Origin: Pelagibacteraceae bacterium AG-337-G06
GTDB taxonomy: Bacteria > Pseudomonadota > Alphaproteobacteria > Pelagibacterales > AG-422-B15
DNA: 64,000 nucleotides
Reading direction: 5' to 3'
NCBI GenBank assembly: GCA_003282175.1
Contig: QBZX01000001.1
Span: 1 to 64,000, forward strand
In this document: positions 31,572 through 40,549 of the stretch, in pieces
Layout: every line of letters begins with the position of its first letter
Numbering within the stretch: position 1 is the stretch's first letter
The notes under the pieces: generated by a model
Seen by the model: the letters and a program-made list of their open reading frames with translations, nothing else
The model's database searches: none
What the model was told of the DNA's origin: nothing
Position numbers and translations under genes: made by a program

Positions 31572-32795
31572 TTAGACTATTAGTCTTTGAATAAAAAAGT
31601 ATAAGCCAAAACAAATCAATAATGCAAATGAAGTATCTTTAAACAAATCAATAATGAAATTTAGGCGAATAAAATTAACCAATTGAAAGATTAATAATAC
31701 TGCTAATACAAACAATATTTGACCAAATTCAACTCCTAAATTAAATCCTAATAAACCCGATAATATATTGCCTGAGTTTATTTCTGTATTTAATAAAAAT
31801 CCTCCAAAGCCAAAGCCATGAATAAGCCCAAACACTATAGTTGTTAATATTAATAAATTATCACTATTCTTTAAATTTTCTTTTAGAAAAAAATATCCTA
31901 CAGAAAATAATAATAAGCCCATCATTAGGAACCCGGAAAACTGGATATTAGTAATAAAGCTTAACATAAATAATAGTGGTAAAAGTAAAATTAGATAGCC
32001 GATACTTAATAATTTTCCATTATTGTGTTTGTAGAAATATTCCAAACCTACAAACATAATAGTAAAGCCAATAAGTGACTCTACTATACTTGCGTTAACT
32101 TGAACAATTTCAACTAAAGATAGGAATAAGGTAAGACTGTGTCCTAAAGTAAAGCCTGTAATGACTAAGATAAGCCTATTTAAATTTGTTACTATAATGA
32201 GAAGTCCTAGGATAAAGAGAAGATGATCATACCCTCCTAAAATATGACTAAGCCCAGAATAAAAAAAATTTTTAAAACTGCTAAAAAAACTTAATGGAGT
32301 GTCCTTTTCAGATATATCAACTGATTGATCGTTAAAAAAAAGTGCTTTCTCTGTGAGCAGCTTATTCTCTACATATATTCGTGCTATATGAATATGACTC
32401 TGAATGACATTAAATAAAGCGTTATTAATAATCTTAATATTTTCCTCTGAAGGACATCGGAATGTTAGTTCATACCTTAAATAGCCTTCATCTGAACTTA
32501 ACTCTCTAATATCATCGCTAGACTGACATTTTATATCAGCTGAATAAACATGAACGTGATCATTTAAATAAATTTTAAATATATCTTCTTCATTCAGCTC
32601 ATTGCCTATTAGCATTTTTTCGTATTCTTTAACCTGAAGTATTCTTGTTGCTTCCAATCCTAGTATGGAGAAATCAGCAATAATAACTGATCCCGTAATA
32701 TTCCATTTAGAAAAGGACTCACTAAAATAATGGGCATATGATTGTGAATTAAATAAAAGAAATATTAAAACTATTAGTAAGTTACAAATACGCAT
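31572..32795 (-). CDS. HupE/UreJ-2-family membrane protein
   Basis: A 407-residue protein with a signal peptide (about 1-21), a periplasmic domain to about 180 and then seven membrane helices. The membrane part contains GLSHILGGYDHLLFILGL, FTLGHSLTLFLSL and LIHGFGFGGFL, the His-rich helices of the HupE/UreJ family that transports nickel or related metals in characterised members. The large N-terminal domain marks the UreJ-2 type. It sits 5 bp after a PpiC-like gene on the same strand and next to a DUF3604 gene. A metal-delivery role for DUF3604 is my inference. Confidence 0.83.
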   Translation of the reverse strand: MRICNLLIVLIFLLFNSQSYAHYFSESFSKWNITGSVIIADFSILGLEATRILQVKEYEKMLIGNELNEEDIFKIYLNDHVHVYSADIKCQSSDDIRELSSDEGYLRYELTFRCPSEENIKIINNALFNVIQSHIHIARIYVENKLLTEKALFFNDQSVDISEKDTPLSFFSSFKNFFYSGLSHILGGYDHLLFILGLLIIVTNLNRLILVITGFTLGHSLTLFLSLVEIVQVNASIVESLIGFTIMFVGLEYFYKHNNGKLLSIGYLILLLPLLFMLSFITNIQFSGFLMMGLLLFSVGYFFLKENLKNSDNLLILTTIVFGLIHGFGFGGFLLNTEINSGNILSGLLGFNLGVEFGQILFVLAVLLIFQLVNFIRLNFIIDLFKDTSFALLICFGLYFFIQRLIV

Positions 32796-32800
32796 AAAAT

Positions 32801-33703
32801 TTAGAAAGAATATCGAATAATTTCAGAATTATCTTTTAAATATTTTAGATAGTTTTTTAATTTTTCATCATCTAAACCATTACTATAATCGAAAATAATC
32901 TTCTCTCTAATTTCATTATAATAGTTTTCATCAACTTCTTGTTTAATTAGATTAACGAGCTTAAAGATAAAATATCCATTATTAAAAAATATTGGTTGAG
33001 ATACTTCATTAAGATTTAATGAAGCAATTTGATTACATATAGACTTACCAAAAAGAAGATTACAATCTTTAATATTAATTAATTTATCGGGAACCTCAAA
33101 AAAAATATTTTCATCATAACTAGATTTAATATCTAAGAAATCTTTTGTATAAAGCTCATCATACAATTTTGACAATTTTGGTTGAAGTGTCTTCAAGTCT
33201 GACTCTGTACCGAGTAGAACAGACTCTTGATTAAGAGAGTTTATATATATTGATTGAAATTGAATTTTTTGTGTAGGGGTATATTTTCCAATATTTTTAT
33301 TGTAAAAATCTCTAAGATCTTCTTCACTAATCTGAGTTCTTTCAACTTGAATGATGAAGTCAATTACTTGTTTTATCATTTCTTTTCTGACGCCAATATC
33401 TTTCTTATGCAGATCAAGCTCTATTCCTCTTTGCACAAGAAGTTCTTCCTCTATCATTCTTTCTAATAGTAACTCTAAGATTTCGATATCATCCTCTGGT
33501 TGGATATCTGCTCCTAGGTTTGAAGCGTATTTTAGAAATTGATCTTCAGAAATAACAACATCATTTACCAAAGCGACAGCCTTTTTATTTTTAAGCTGAA
33601 GAAATTCATTATTGAATGAAATAGTCTCATAAAAAATAAGAATTAGGCCTATAATTATGGCAATACTAAATATGAAAATATTTTTATTCAAGAACTTGGT
33701 CAT
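32801..33703 (-). CDS. Membrane-anchored peptidyl-prolyl isomerase-like protein (PpiC/SurA type)
   Basis: Protein of 300 residues with one N-terminal membrane anchor (about 8-25) and a periplasmic SurA/PpiD-like chaperone region (VALVNDVVISEDQFLKYA, LLERMIEEELLVQRGIEL). A degenerate parvulin domain ends LNEVSQPIFFNNGYFIFKL, recalling the VS.PV...GYHI.K motif. It probably assists folding of a periplasmic partner, most likely the adjacent DUF3604 or HupE-like protein. It is divergent from the DUF3604 gene with 52 bp between starts. Confidence 0.72.
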   Translation of the reverse strand: MTKFLNKNIFIFSIAIIIGLILIFYETISFNNEFLQLKNKKAVALVNDVVISEDQFLKYASNLGADIQPEDDIEILELLLERMIEEELLVQRGIELDLHKKDIGVRKEMIKQVIDFIIQVERTQISEEDLRDFYNKNIGKYTPTQKIQFQSIYINSLNQESVLLGTESDLKTLQPKLSKLYDELYTKDFLDIKSSYDENIFFEVPDKLINIKDCNLLFGKSICNQIASLNLNEVSQPIFFNNGYFIFKLVNLIKQEVDENYYNEIREKIIFDYSNGLDDEKLKNYLKYLKDNSEIIRYSF

Positions 33704-33755
33704 TGCATGTAATATTATACTTAATTATAATTAATTATTACCAAATAATTTTCTT

Positions 33756-36161
33756 ATGAGTATTGTAAAAGTTATAAAATATTTTTTCATCCTTTCAATC
33801 CTCTTTATAATTAGTTTACTCGTAGTTTTAGAATTCCATTTATTTAGTGAAGACTTGGATGGAGGTAAAATCACTGGCGCAATTAATACTGTCGAGTTTG
33901 TAAAAGATAAACAGACGAGGCAATTAAATGCAATGGAAACTCTTAACGAGTTGCCAACTAAACAAATTTTGTTTGGTGATCTACATGTTCACTCAACATT
34001 TTCAGCTGATGCACATATGATGAGTTTGCCAATCACTGGTGGGCTAGGAGTGCATCCTGTTGCGGATGCCTGTGACTTCGCAAGACATTGTTCAGCATTA
34101 GATTTTTGGTCAATCAACGATCATGCTGAAGCAACTACGCCAAAAAGATGGATGGAAACAAAAGAATCGATCAGGAAGTGTAACGCTTTAAATGTTGATC
34201 CAACTAATCCAGATTGTGTTGCTTTTTTGGGATGGGAGTGGACACAAGTAGGGGTTATAAGAGGAAATCATTGGGGCCATCATAATGTCATTTTAAAAGA
34301 AGAGTCTGATGAAGCGGTTCCAACTAGAGCTATTGCATCATTATCTGTAACTCGACAAGCAATGACTTCTAGACCCTTAGTACCAAATGTATTTTTCCCA
34401 TTTGTGGATTTTGAAAACTTCAAAAGATATAATGATATAAATCGATACTTCACAGAAACTGGAAAAATTAAAAATTGTGAGCGGGGTGTACTTTCTAAAG
34501 ATCTACCAATGAACTGTCATGAAGAAGCTGTAACTCCATTAGATTTAGTAAATAGGCTTGAGGAATATGATAGTGATTACATGGTTATACCGCACGGGCA
34601 GTCCTGGGGACTTTACACTCCTGCTGGATATACTCTAGATAGGGGTCTAGAGATTTCAAAAAAATACCCAAAAATGTTTGAATTATTAGAAACTTACTCC
34701 GGGCATGGTAACGCTGAGGAGTATCGCTCATGGAGAGGAGTCAATGTTGTAAGAGACGGTCAGGAAATAATTAGACCATTTACGTTTCCGATGGGTGAAA
34801 TTGATTTAGAACAAGGAACATTTACACTCAAAAATCAAAATGGACAGGATGAGGTTATTGATATCGGAACTCAAACTTGCCCGGAACCGTCCCATAACTA
34901 CATTCCGCAATGTTGGCAAGCAGGTAAAGTAATCTATGAGAGATGTATGGCTGATGGAGAATCAGATTTAGAATGCAGTGAAAGACGAAAAGCAACAGAA
35001 CAGGCATCAGTAGACAGAGGAAGATCTGGATACAACGTAGTTCCTAAGTTTACAGAATTTGATCGAAATATATCTGGCCAGTGTTTAGATTGCTTTAGTC
35101 CTCCAATGAATCATGTGCCGGGGGGCAGTGCTCAGTATGGATTAGCGTTAACAAAATTTAAAGAAGATGGGTCAAAACATAGATTTAGATATGGGTTCAT
35201 AGGTTCCAGTGATAACCATTCTGCTGCACCTGGGAGTGGATATAAAGAACTATTTGGTAACAATATAGATGGAAACGGACCTCCAAGCGAATTCTTAGAT
35301 AAGGTGTTACATATGAATCCATATTATTTTCCTAAAAGTACAAGTCCGATTGGTCGAAATTCTGATCCAATTGGCGACTCCTTTGTCTCACCATCACAAC
35401 CGCAAGTTTATGATATTCCTGATCTAATCGTTGGCTTTAATACTATTGAGTGGGAAAGGCAAAGAGGCTTCTTTACAACTGGTGGACTAGCAGCAGTTCA
35501 CTCAGAGGGACGATCTAAAGAGGAAATCTGGAATGCATTAAAAAGGAAAGAAACTTATGCAACAAGTGGTACGCGCATGTTGCTCTGGTTTAATTTAATT
35601 AGCGAAAATAAAAAAGTCACAATGGGCTCCTCGATTGAAACAGATACTAAACCTGAGTTTGAAGTTAAAGCTATGGGTTCATTTGTTCAGAAACCAGGGT
35701 GCCCAGAGGATGCATACATTGCGTTGGGAGAAGAAAGAGTCGATGAGTTGTGTTTTAATGAATGTTATAATCCTTCAGATGAAAGAAAATTTATTCATAG
35801 AATTGAAGTAATTAAAGTATTACCACAAGAGTATGTAGATCAACCTATTGAAGGAAGAATTATAGATCCTTGGTATACCCATTATTGTGATCCAAATGAG
35901 TTAGGCTGTTCCTTTAAATTCACAGATGAGGATTTTTCGACAGATCAAAAAGATGTGAGTTATTATGTAAGAGCCATAGAAGTACCCACTCCTCAAATTA
36001 ATGTTAAGGGAGGTGTTTGTGAATTTGATGCAGAGGGCAATTGTGTAAAGTTTAAGCTTTGCACTCAAGACTGGAGGCATCCTAGAGACATCGAGACTTG
36101 TTCTGAAATAGATGAACATCGCGCTTGGTCATCGCCAATTTATTTGGATTATTTATCCTAA
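33756..36161 (+). CDS. DUF3604 protein, PHP-like metal-dependent hydrolase candidate
   Basis: Large protein (801 residues) with an N-terminal membrane anchor (about 8-28) and a periplasmic domain. The FGDLHVHSTFSADA motif near residue 72-85, SINDHAEA near 118 and VIPHGQSWG place it in DUF3604, which resembles PHP metallohydrolases and keeps their His/Asp ligands. About twenty Cys residues occur, several in close pairs (CLDCF, CLNEC-like), suggesting disulfides made by a DsbA-type enzyme. The gene is divergent from the PpiC-HupE pair. I do not know its substrate. Confidence 0.82.
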   Translation: MSIVKVIKYFFILSILFIISLLVVLEFHLFSEDLDGGKITGAINTVEFVKDKQTRQLNAMETLNELPTKQILFGDLHVHSTFSADAHMMSLPITGGLGVHPVADACDFARHCSALDFWSINDHAEATTPKRWMETKESIRKCNALNVDPTNPDCVAFLGWEWTQVGVIRGNHWGHHNVILKEESDEAVPTRAIASLSVTRQAMTSRPLVPNVFFPFVDFENFKRYNDINRYFTETGKIKNCERGVLSKDLPMNCHEEAVTPLDLVNRLEEYDSDYMVIPHGQSWGLYTPAGYTLDRGLEISKKYPKMFELLETYSGHGNAEEYRSWRGVNVVRDGQEIIRPFTFPMGEIDLEQGTFTLKNQNGQDEVIDIGTQTCPEPSHNYIPQCWQAGKVIYERCMADGESDLECSERRKATEQASVDRGRSGYNVVPKFTEFDRNISGQCLDCFSPPMNHVPGGSAQYGLALTKFKEDGSKHRFRYGFIGSSDNHSAAPGSGYKELFGNNIDGNGPPSEFLDKVLHMNPYYFPKSTSPIGRNSDPIGDSFVSPSQPQVYDIPDLIVGFNTIEWERQRGFFTTGGLAAVHSEGRSKEEIWNALKRKETYATSGTRMLLWFNLISENKKVTMGSSIETDTKPEFEVKAMGSFVQKPGCPEDAYIALGEERVDELCFNECYNPSDERKFIHRIEVIKVLPQEYVDQPIEGRIIDPWYTHYCDPNELGCSFKFTDEDFSTDQKDVSYYVRAIEVPTPQINVKGGVCEFDAEGNCVKFKLCTQDWRHPRDIETCSEIDEHRAWSSPIYLDYLS

Positions 36162-36171
36162 ATTTTTATAA

Positions 36172-36336
36172 ATGAAATATCTGATCCCATCCATTGTATC
36201 GTTAGTAGTAGGCAGTCTCTTTAGTTGGGCTTATTTAACAGCTTATGGATTCGGTTTCTCCTATATCATTTACCTTAGCATGATGATTGCGATGGTCTTC
36301 CTGGCCATAGATGCCTGGAGAAATATTAATAAATAA
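36172..36336 (+). CDS. Small membrane protein, 54 residues
   Basis: Unrecognised small reading frame with two hydrophobic stretches (about 3-25 and 31-47) and a short polar tail DAWRNINK. It starts 10 bp after the DUF3604 stop and may be co-transcribed with it. Alternatively it belongs with the ammonium transporter 134 bp downstream. Codon usage looks like the neighbours, and the frame is clean. No Shine-Dalgarno sequence is visible. Confidence 0.55.
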   Translation: MKYLIPSIVSLVVGSLFSWAYLTAYGFGFSYIIYLSMMIAMVFLAIDAWRNINK

Positions 36337-36470
36337 GTAAATTAAAACAATTACTTAGATATTTAGCTTAAAGATATTCACACTTTGTCAATTTGGCAAG
36401 CATCAGTAATTGTGAAAGCCCTTAATTGATAAAAGATGCCCTTATAAAATTAAATATAGGGAGAAAATAC

Positions 36471-37739
36471 ATGTTAAAAAAAGTACTACTTTATACAGTA
36501 TTGTTTTCATCACTATTATCTGCCAATGCATTTGCTGCCGTCGATGACGAAACGGCTTATGCATTGAACACATTATTATTTCTAATAAGTGGATTTTTGG
36601 TGATGTGGATGGCCGCTGGATTCTGTATGTTAGAATCTGGTCTGGTTACATCTAAAAGTGTTTCGACAATTGCTGCAAAAAATATAGGTTTGTATTCTAT
36701 AGCTGGGATCATGTTCTGGTTGGTAGGTTATAACCTTGCATACGGTATTCCAGAAGGTGGATATATTGGAACGTTTACTTCATGGAGCGATGGTTCAGCG
36801 GTAGCGACTGGTTATTCTGATGGATCTGACTGGTTTTTCCAGATGGTATTCTGTGCAACAACAGCTTCAATTGTTTCAGGAACTTTGGCTGAAAGAATAA
36901 AAATTTGGCCTTTCTTTTTGTTCGTAGCAATATTAACAGGAATTATCTATCCAATCGAGATGGGTTGGCAATGGGGTGGTGGATGGTTATCTGCTGCTGG
37001 GTTCTCAGACTTTGCTGGATCAACTCTTGTGCATGGTGCAGGTGGTGCAGCGGCATTAGCTGGTGCAATTGTACTTGGTCCAAGACTTGGAAGATTTGAT
37101 AATGGAAAGTTAGTTCCATTTGCAAATTCTTCAATACCTCTAGCAACACTTGGTGTATTCATCTTGTGGTTGGGCTGGTTCGGTTTTAACGGTGGATCAC
37201 AGCTAGCTCTAGGTTCATTTGATGATGCAACAGCTGTGGCAACAATTTATATCAATACAAACTTAGCAGCATGTGCTGGTGTATTGGTCTGTGCAGCCAT
37301 AACAAGATTGGCAAGAGGCAAAACTGACGTTGTAATGATGTTAAACGGTGCACTCGGTGGTCTTGTAGCAATTACTGCAGAACCATTAATGCCTTCTCCG
37401 TTGATGGCAATCATCATAGGTGGAATTGGTGGCGCGCTAGTATTTGCAGGTACTGAACTCTTGGTGTCATTAAAAATTGATGACGTTGTAGGAGCTATAC
37501 CAGTTCACTTGATTGCAGGTGTCTGGGGTACTCTTGCTGTACCAATTACAAATCCTGATACTAGCTTTGGAACTCAACTCCTTGGCACAGCATCCATTTG
37601 TGTGTTTGTTTTTGTGGTGTCCTTAATTATTTGGGCAATCATGAAAGCCACAATAGGTATAAGGATAAGTGAAGAAGCAGAAAAAGAAGGAACAGACGTA
37701 GCTGAGACAGGTGTCATAGCCTACTCAATTAGAGACTAA
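36471..37739 (+). CDS. amt: Ammonium transporter
   Basis: Amt/MEP/Rh-family channel of 422 residues with a probable cleaved signal (LLSANAFA) and eleven membrane helices. Conserved blocks include GFLVMWMAAGFCMLESGL, DFAGSTLVHGAGGAAALAGA (first pore His region) and HLIAGVWGTLAVP (second pore His). The frame continues to a TTG at 36426, but the ATG at 36471 is preceded by AGGGAGAAAATAC, the clearest ribosome-binding site in the window, so I place the start there. No glnK lies beside it. A strong terminator follows. High expression is expected in ammonium-poor seawater. Confidence 0.95.
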   Translation: MLKKVLLYTVLFSSLLSANAFAAVDDETAYALNTLLFLISGFLVMWMAAGFCMLESGLVTSKSVSTIAAKNIGLYSIAGIMFWLVGYNLAYGIPEGGYIGTFTSWSDGSAVATGYSDGSDWFFQMVFCATTASIVSGTLAERIKIWPFFLFVAILTGIIYPIEMGWQWGGGWLSAAGFSDFAGSTLVHGAGGAAALAGAIVLGPRLGRFDNGKLVPFANSSIPLATLGVFILWLGWFGFNGGSQLALGSFDDATAVATIYINTNLAACAGVLVCAAITRLARGKTDVVMMLNGALGGLVAITAEPLMPSPLMAIIIGGIGGALVFAGTELLVSLKIDDVVGAIPVHLIAGVWGTLAVPITNPDTSFGTQLLGTASICVFVFVVSLIIWAIMKATIGIRISEEAEKEGTDVAETGVIAYSIRD

Positions 37740-37760
37740 GTCTAGTTCGTAATTAAAAAA

Positions 37761-37808
37761 CGGGTCCGAAGGTTTCCCTTAGTTATTCCTTCCATCGGAC
37801 CCGTTTTT
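37761..37808 (+). terminator. Rho-independent terminator after amt
   Basis: CGGGTCCGA (37761-37769) pairs perfectly with TCGGACCCG (37795-37803), followed by TTTTTATTT. A shorter inner stem GAAGG/CCTTC adds stability. It starts 22 bp after the amt stop. One of only two convincing terminators in the window. Confidence 0.9.
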
Positions 37809-37860
37809 ATTTAATATTAAATTTGAATTAAGTTTTTTTTGGTAATACATTGCACAAGTC

Positions 37861-38805
37861 ATGACCGAACAAAACAATCCTTTTCACAAAAAAAAATCTG
37901 GAGTTTTTTTCTTCAAATCATCTAATCCCTATGAATTTTATGATTTGCTGAATGGTGTTGATATGGAACCCAGGCAAGACGTATGGGGAACTTTGATTTT
38001 TCCTGAAAATGCTAAATTGCCATGCCCAGTAATTGTTCCAATTCATGGAAGCGCAGGTCTGAGAGAAGGTCATCACACACACATGGTTAACTTGTTAGAA
38101 GCAGGCTTTGCTGTTTTCAGAATTCATCATTTTGAATCTAGAGGAGTAATTTCTATCGTAGAAAATCAAACACAAATTACTCTGGCTACCATGATAACAG
38201 ATGCATTTCGTGCACTTGCACTTTTAAATAAACATCCAGATATTGATAAAGATAAAATTGGCATCATGGGATGGAGTTTAGGTGGTAGTACTGCTCTTTA
38301 TTCAGCGTGGCAGCCAATAATAGATACATTAACCTCAGGGGATGAAAAATTTTCTGCATATTTACCATTGTACCCTGGAGCATTACTTAAACCTGAAGAT
38401 AATCGTTGGTCTAATGCTCCAATGCATATTCTATTTGGTGAGGACGATGATTATACGCCTCTAAGTTTATGTAAAAAACTTATTGATTATATGAAACCAG
38501 TTCGTGATGTTGAGTTAACAGTTTATCCCAATGCGCATCATTCCTTTGACTCAATTGATCCCGTTGAATTCATTCCTTATGCCATCAAGTTAAAAGATAT
38601 GTTTATTGATTTAAAGAAAGATGGACGTCAGGTTTATACTGATGAAAATAATAATACTTTTTACTTGGACAATAAGGAAGAACGGCTTCGCTTGATCAAA
38701 GAAACACCCAATCTCTTAGGCGCTCATGCTGGAGGAAACTGGACAGCTCGTAAACAATCACATCAGGATGTGGTTGATTTTTTTAGGAAGCAATTTTTTT
38801 CATAA
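37861..38805 (+). CDS. Dienelactone-hydrolase-family alpha/beta hydrolase
   Basis: Cytoplasmic alpha/beta hydrolase of 314 residues. The nucleophile elbow is GWSLGGS near residue 140, the acid is probably in FGEDDDYTP near 197, and the His is in NAHHSFD near 224. The N-terminal PVIVPIHGSAGLREGH oxyanion-hole segment and the overall order fit dienelactone hydrolases. Physiological substrate unknown. It stands alone between the amt terminator and the SOS operon. Confidence 0.78.
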   Translation: MTEQNNPFHKKKSGVFFFKSSNPYEFYDLLNGVDMEPRQDVWGTLIFPENAKLPCPVIVPIHGSAGLREGHHTHMVNLLEAGFAVFRIHHFESRGVISIVENQTQITLATMITDAFRALALLNKHPDIDKDKIGIMGWSLGGSTALYSAWQPIIDTLTSGDEKFSAYLPLYPGALLKPEDNRWSNAPMHILFGEDDDYTPLSLCKKLIDYMKPVRDVELTVYPNAHHSFDSIDPVEFIPYAIKLKDMFIDLKKDGRQVYTDENNNTFYLDNKEERLRLIKETPNLLGAHAGGNWTARKQSHQDVVDFFRKQFFS

Positions 38806-38821
38806 ATCTTTTTAAGTAGTG

Positions 38822-38850
38822 TTGACTCTTATATTGAGTAATGCAATAAT
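38822..38850 (+). promoter_or_regulatory. Promoter of the umuD-umuC operon
   Basis: TTGACT (38822-38827) and AATAAT (38845-38850) with a 17-bp spacer give a good sigma-70 promoter. The predicted transcription start, about 38857, falls inside the LexA box that follows, the arrangement expected for SOS repression. Confidence 0.6.
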
Positions 38851-38852
38851 AA

Positions 38853-38867
38853 GAACAAAACAAGAAC
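38853..38867. promoter_or_regulatory. LexA (SOS) box, GAAC-N7-GAAC type
   Basis: GAACAAAACAAGAAC is an exact match to the direct-repeat LexA site of Alphaproteobacteria (GTTC-N7-GTTC read on the other strand). It overlaps the predicted transcription start of umuD-umuC, 18 bp before the umuD ATG. Confidence 0.8.
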
Positions 38868-38884
38868 ATAATTAGACATATTTC

Positions 38885-39274
38885 ATGCTTTTAACATTTT
38901 ACAAAGAGGCCGTAGAGTGCGGTTTTCCTTCTCCAGCAAGGGATTTTACTGAAGGGACAATTGATTTGAATGAAGAGCTTATTCCTCATCCAAATGCAAC
39001 TTTTATTGTTCGTGCACGAGGAGATTCAATGGTGGGTTCGGGGATTTATCCTGGAGATTTATTGATTGTTGACCGAAGCATTAAGCCTCGAAATGAGTCA
39101 ATTATTATCGCTGTCCTGGATGGAGAGTTAAGTGTAAAGATTCTCAGATTTAAGAATAAGCAAGTCAATTTATCATCGTCTAATAAGAACTATAAAGATG
39201 TCTTAGTCTCTGAAGAAATGGATTTTACCATATGGGGAGTATGTACGAACGTTATTCACAATTTAAGTCCATAA
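38885..39274 (+). CDS. umuD: UmuD-like SOS mutagenesis protein (S24 peptidase)
   Basis: Self-cleaving serine protease that activates DNA polymerase V. The Ser nucleophile is in RGDSMVGSGI and the general-base Lys in GELSVKIL. The self-cleavage site Cys12-Gly13 stands in ECGFPSPARDF. The 129-residue protein is shorter than E. coli UmuD because only 12 residues precede the cleavage site, against 24. An in-frame TAG at 38873-38875 rules out a longer start. It is preceded by a LexA box and followed 12 bp later by umuC. Confidence 0.93.
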   Translation: MLLTFYKEAVECGFPSPARDFTEGTIDLNEELIPHPNATFIVRARGDSMVGSGIYPGDLLIVDRSIKPRNESIIIAVLDGELSVKILRFKNKQVNLSSSNKNYKDVLVSEEMDFTIWGVCTNVIHNLSP

Positions 39275-39286
39275 AATAGATAAAGC

Positions 39287-40549
39287 ATGAATAATAAAGT
39301 TTTCGCATTAATTGACTGCAACGCATTTTATGTTTCTTGTGAGAGAGTTTTTAATCCCAAGCTTAACAATAGACCAGTTGTAGCATTATCCAATAATGAT
39401 GGTTGCATTATATCTCGTTCAAAAGAAGCAAAAGCACTTGGTATCAAAATGGGTGTACCACTCTTCAAAGTCAAAGATATTGTAGAAAAGGAAAATGTAT
39501 TTGTTTTTTCCTCTAATTATACATTGTACGCCGATATGTCGCGCCGCGTAATGAATATCATTTCATATTCATCTCCTCACACAGAGATTTATTCAATTGA
39601 TGAAGCGTTTGTAGAGTTAAGCAGTCTATCGATTGACTATGAAGAATACGCACATCAGTTGAGAAAGACTATTTTACAGCATACAGGTATCCCAGTTAGC
39701 ATAGGCATAGCGTCAACAAAAACTCTATCAAAAGTTGCGAACCATAAGGCAAAAAAAGATGAGTCTTTAAATGGCGTTTGCTCTTTAGTAGGTCATGAAG
39801 ATATTGATCAAGTTTTAGAGTCAACTGAAGTAGGTGATATTTGGGGAGTAGGTCGACGTTTATCGAAGAAACTTATTAATCATGGCATATACAATGCAAA
39901 GTTATTAAAGAACTGTAGTGACTCGTGGATACGTAAAGCAATGAGCGTTAATGGCCTAAAAACAATTACAGAACTGAGAGGAATTTCTTGCATGTCTATT
40001 GAAGAAAATTCAATTACAAGAAAGAGCTGTTGTACCACCAGATCATTTGGAAAGTTGCTAACCAATTTAGAAGATGTTGAACAAGCTGTCACCACCTTCG
40101 CGCGGAGGGCAACAGAAAGAATTCGTTCTGAAAGCCTTGCTGCATCTTGTATTTCTGTTTTTTTAAGGACCAACCCTTTTGATAAGAAAAGTACTTATTA
40201 CTCAAATGGTGCGTCTAGAACATTGCCTTACCCAACACATGACAGCATCACTATTATTGAGACTGCTTTGACTCTCACGAAGAAAATTTTCAAAAACAAA
40301 TACCAGTATAAAAAAGCGGGCGTACTACTTAGCGGCTTGTGTGATGAGTCTGAAATTCAGGAGACTTTATTTGAAAAAAACTACAATCAAAATTCAAATC
40401 TTATGTCAGCAATAGATTCAATTAACTATCGATATGGACGTGATACCATTCAAATGGCATCAGAGTGTAGACTTGGAAGCTGGAAACAAAAAAGAAAAAA
40501 TTGTACACAAAATTATACAACTCAAATTGATAGACTTCTATTAGTTTAG
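39287..40549 (+). CDS. umuC: UmuC-like Y-family DNA polymerase V subunit
   Basis: Translesion polymerase of 420 residues. FALIDCNAFYVSCERVFNP holds the first catalytic Asp and the YVSCE motif. SIDEAFVEL holds the Asp-Glu pair near residue 104-105. The helix-hairpin region GDIWGVGRRLSKKL and a little-finger domain follow. Length and motif order match UmuC. It is in an SOS operon with umuD. Its 3' end overlaps the convergent hydrolase by 9 bp. Confidence 0.95.
   Translation: MNNKVFALIDCNAFYVSCERVFNPKLNNRPVVALSNNDGCIISRSKEAKALGIKMGVPLFKVKDIVEKENVFVFSSNYTLYADMSRRVMNIISYSSPHTEIYSIDEAFVELSSLSIDYEEYAHQLRKTILQHTGIPVSIGIASTKTLSKVANHKAKKDESLNGVCSLVGHEDIDQVLESTEVGDIWGVGRRLSKKLINHGIYNAKLLKNCSDSWIRKAMSVNGLKTITELRGISCMSIEENSITRKSCCTTRSFGKLLTNLEDVEQAVTTFARRATERIRSESLAASCISVFLRTNPFDKKSTYYSNGASRTLPYPTHDSITIIETALTLTKKIFKNKYQYKKAGVLLSGLCDESEIQETLFEKNYNQNSNLMSAIDSINYRYGRDTIQMASECRLGSWKQKRKNCTQNYTTQIDRLLLV

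Noticed and set aside
33721..33734. TTAATTATAATTAA palindrome between the PpiC-like and DUF3604 genes
   Set aside because: Contains only A and T in an AT-rich region; such a site is expected by chance.
36337..36470. Sigma-54 promoter for amt (TTGGCA near 36391)
   Set aside because: The next TTG is 11 bp away instead of the required spacing and no GC follows, so the -24/-12 pattern fails.
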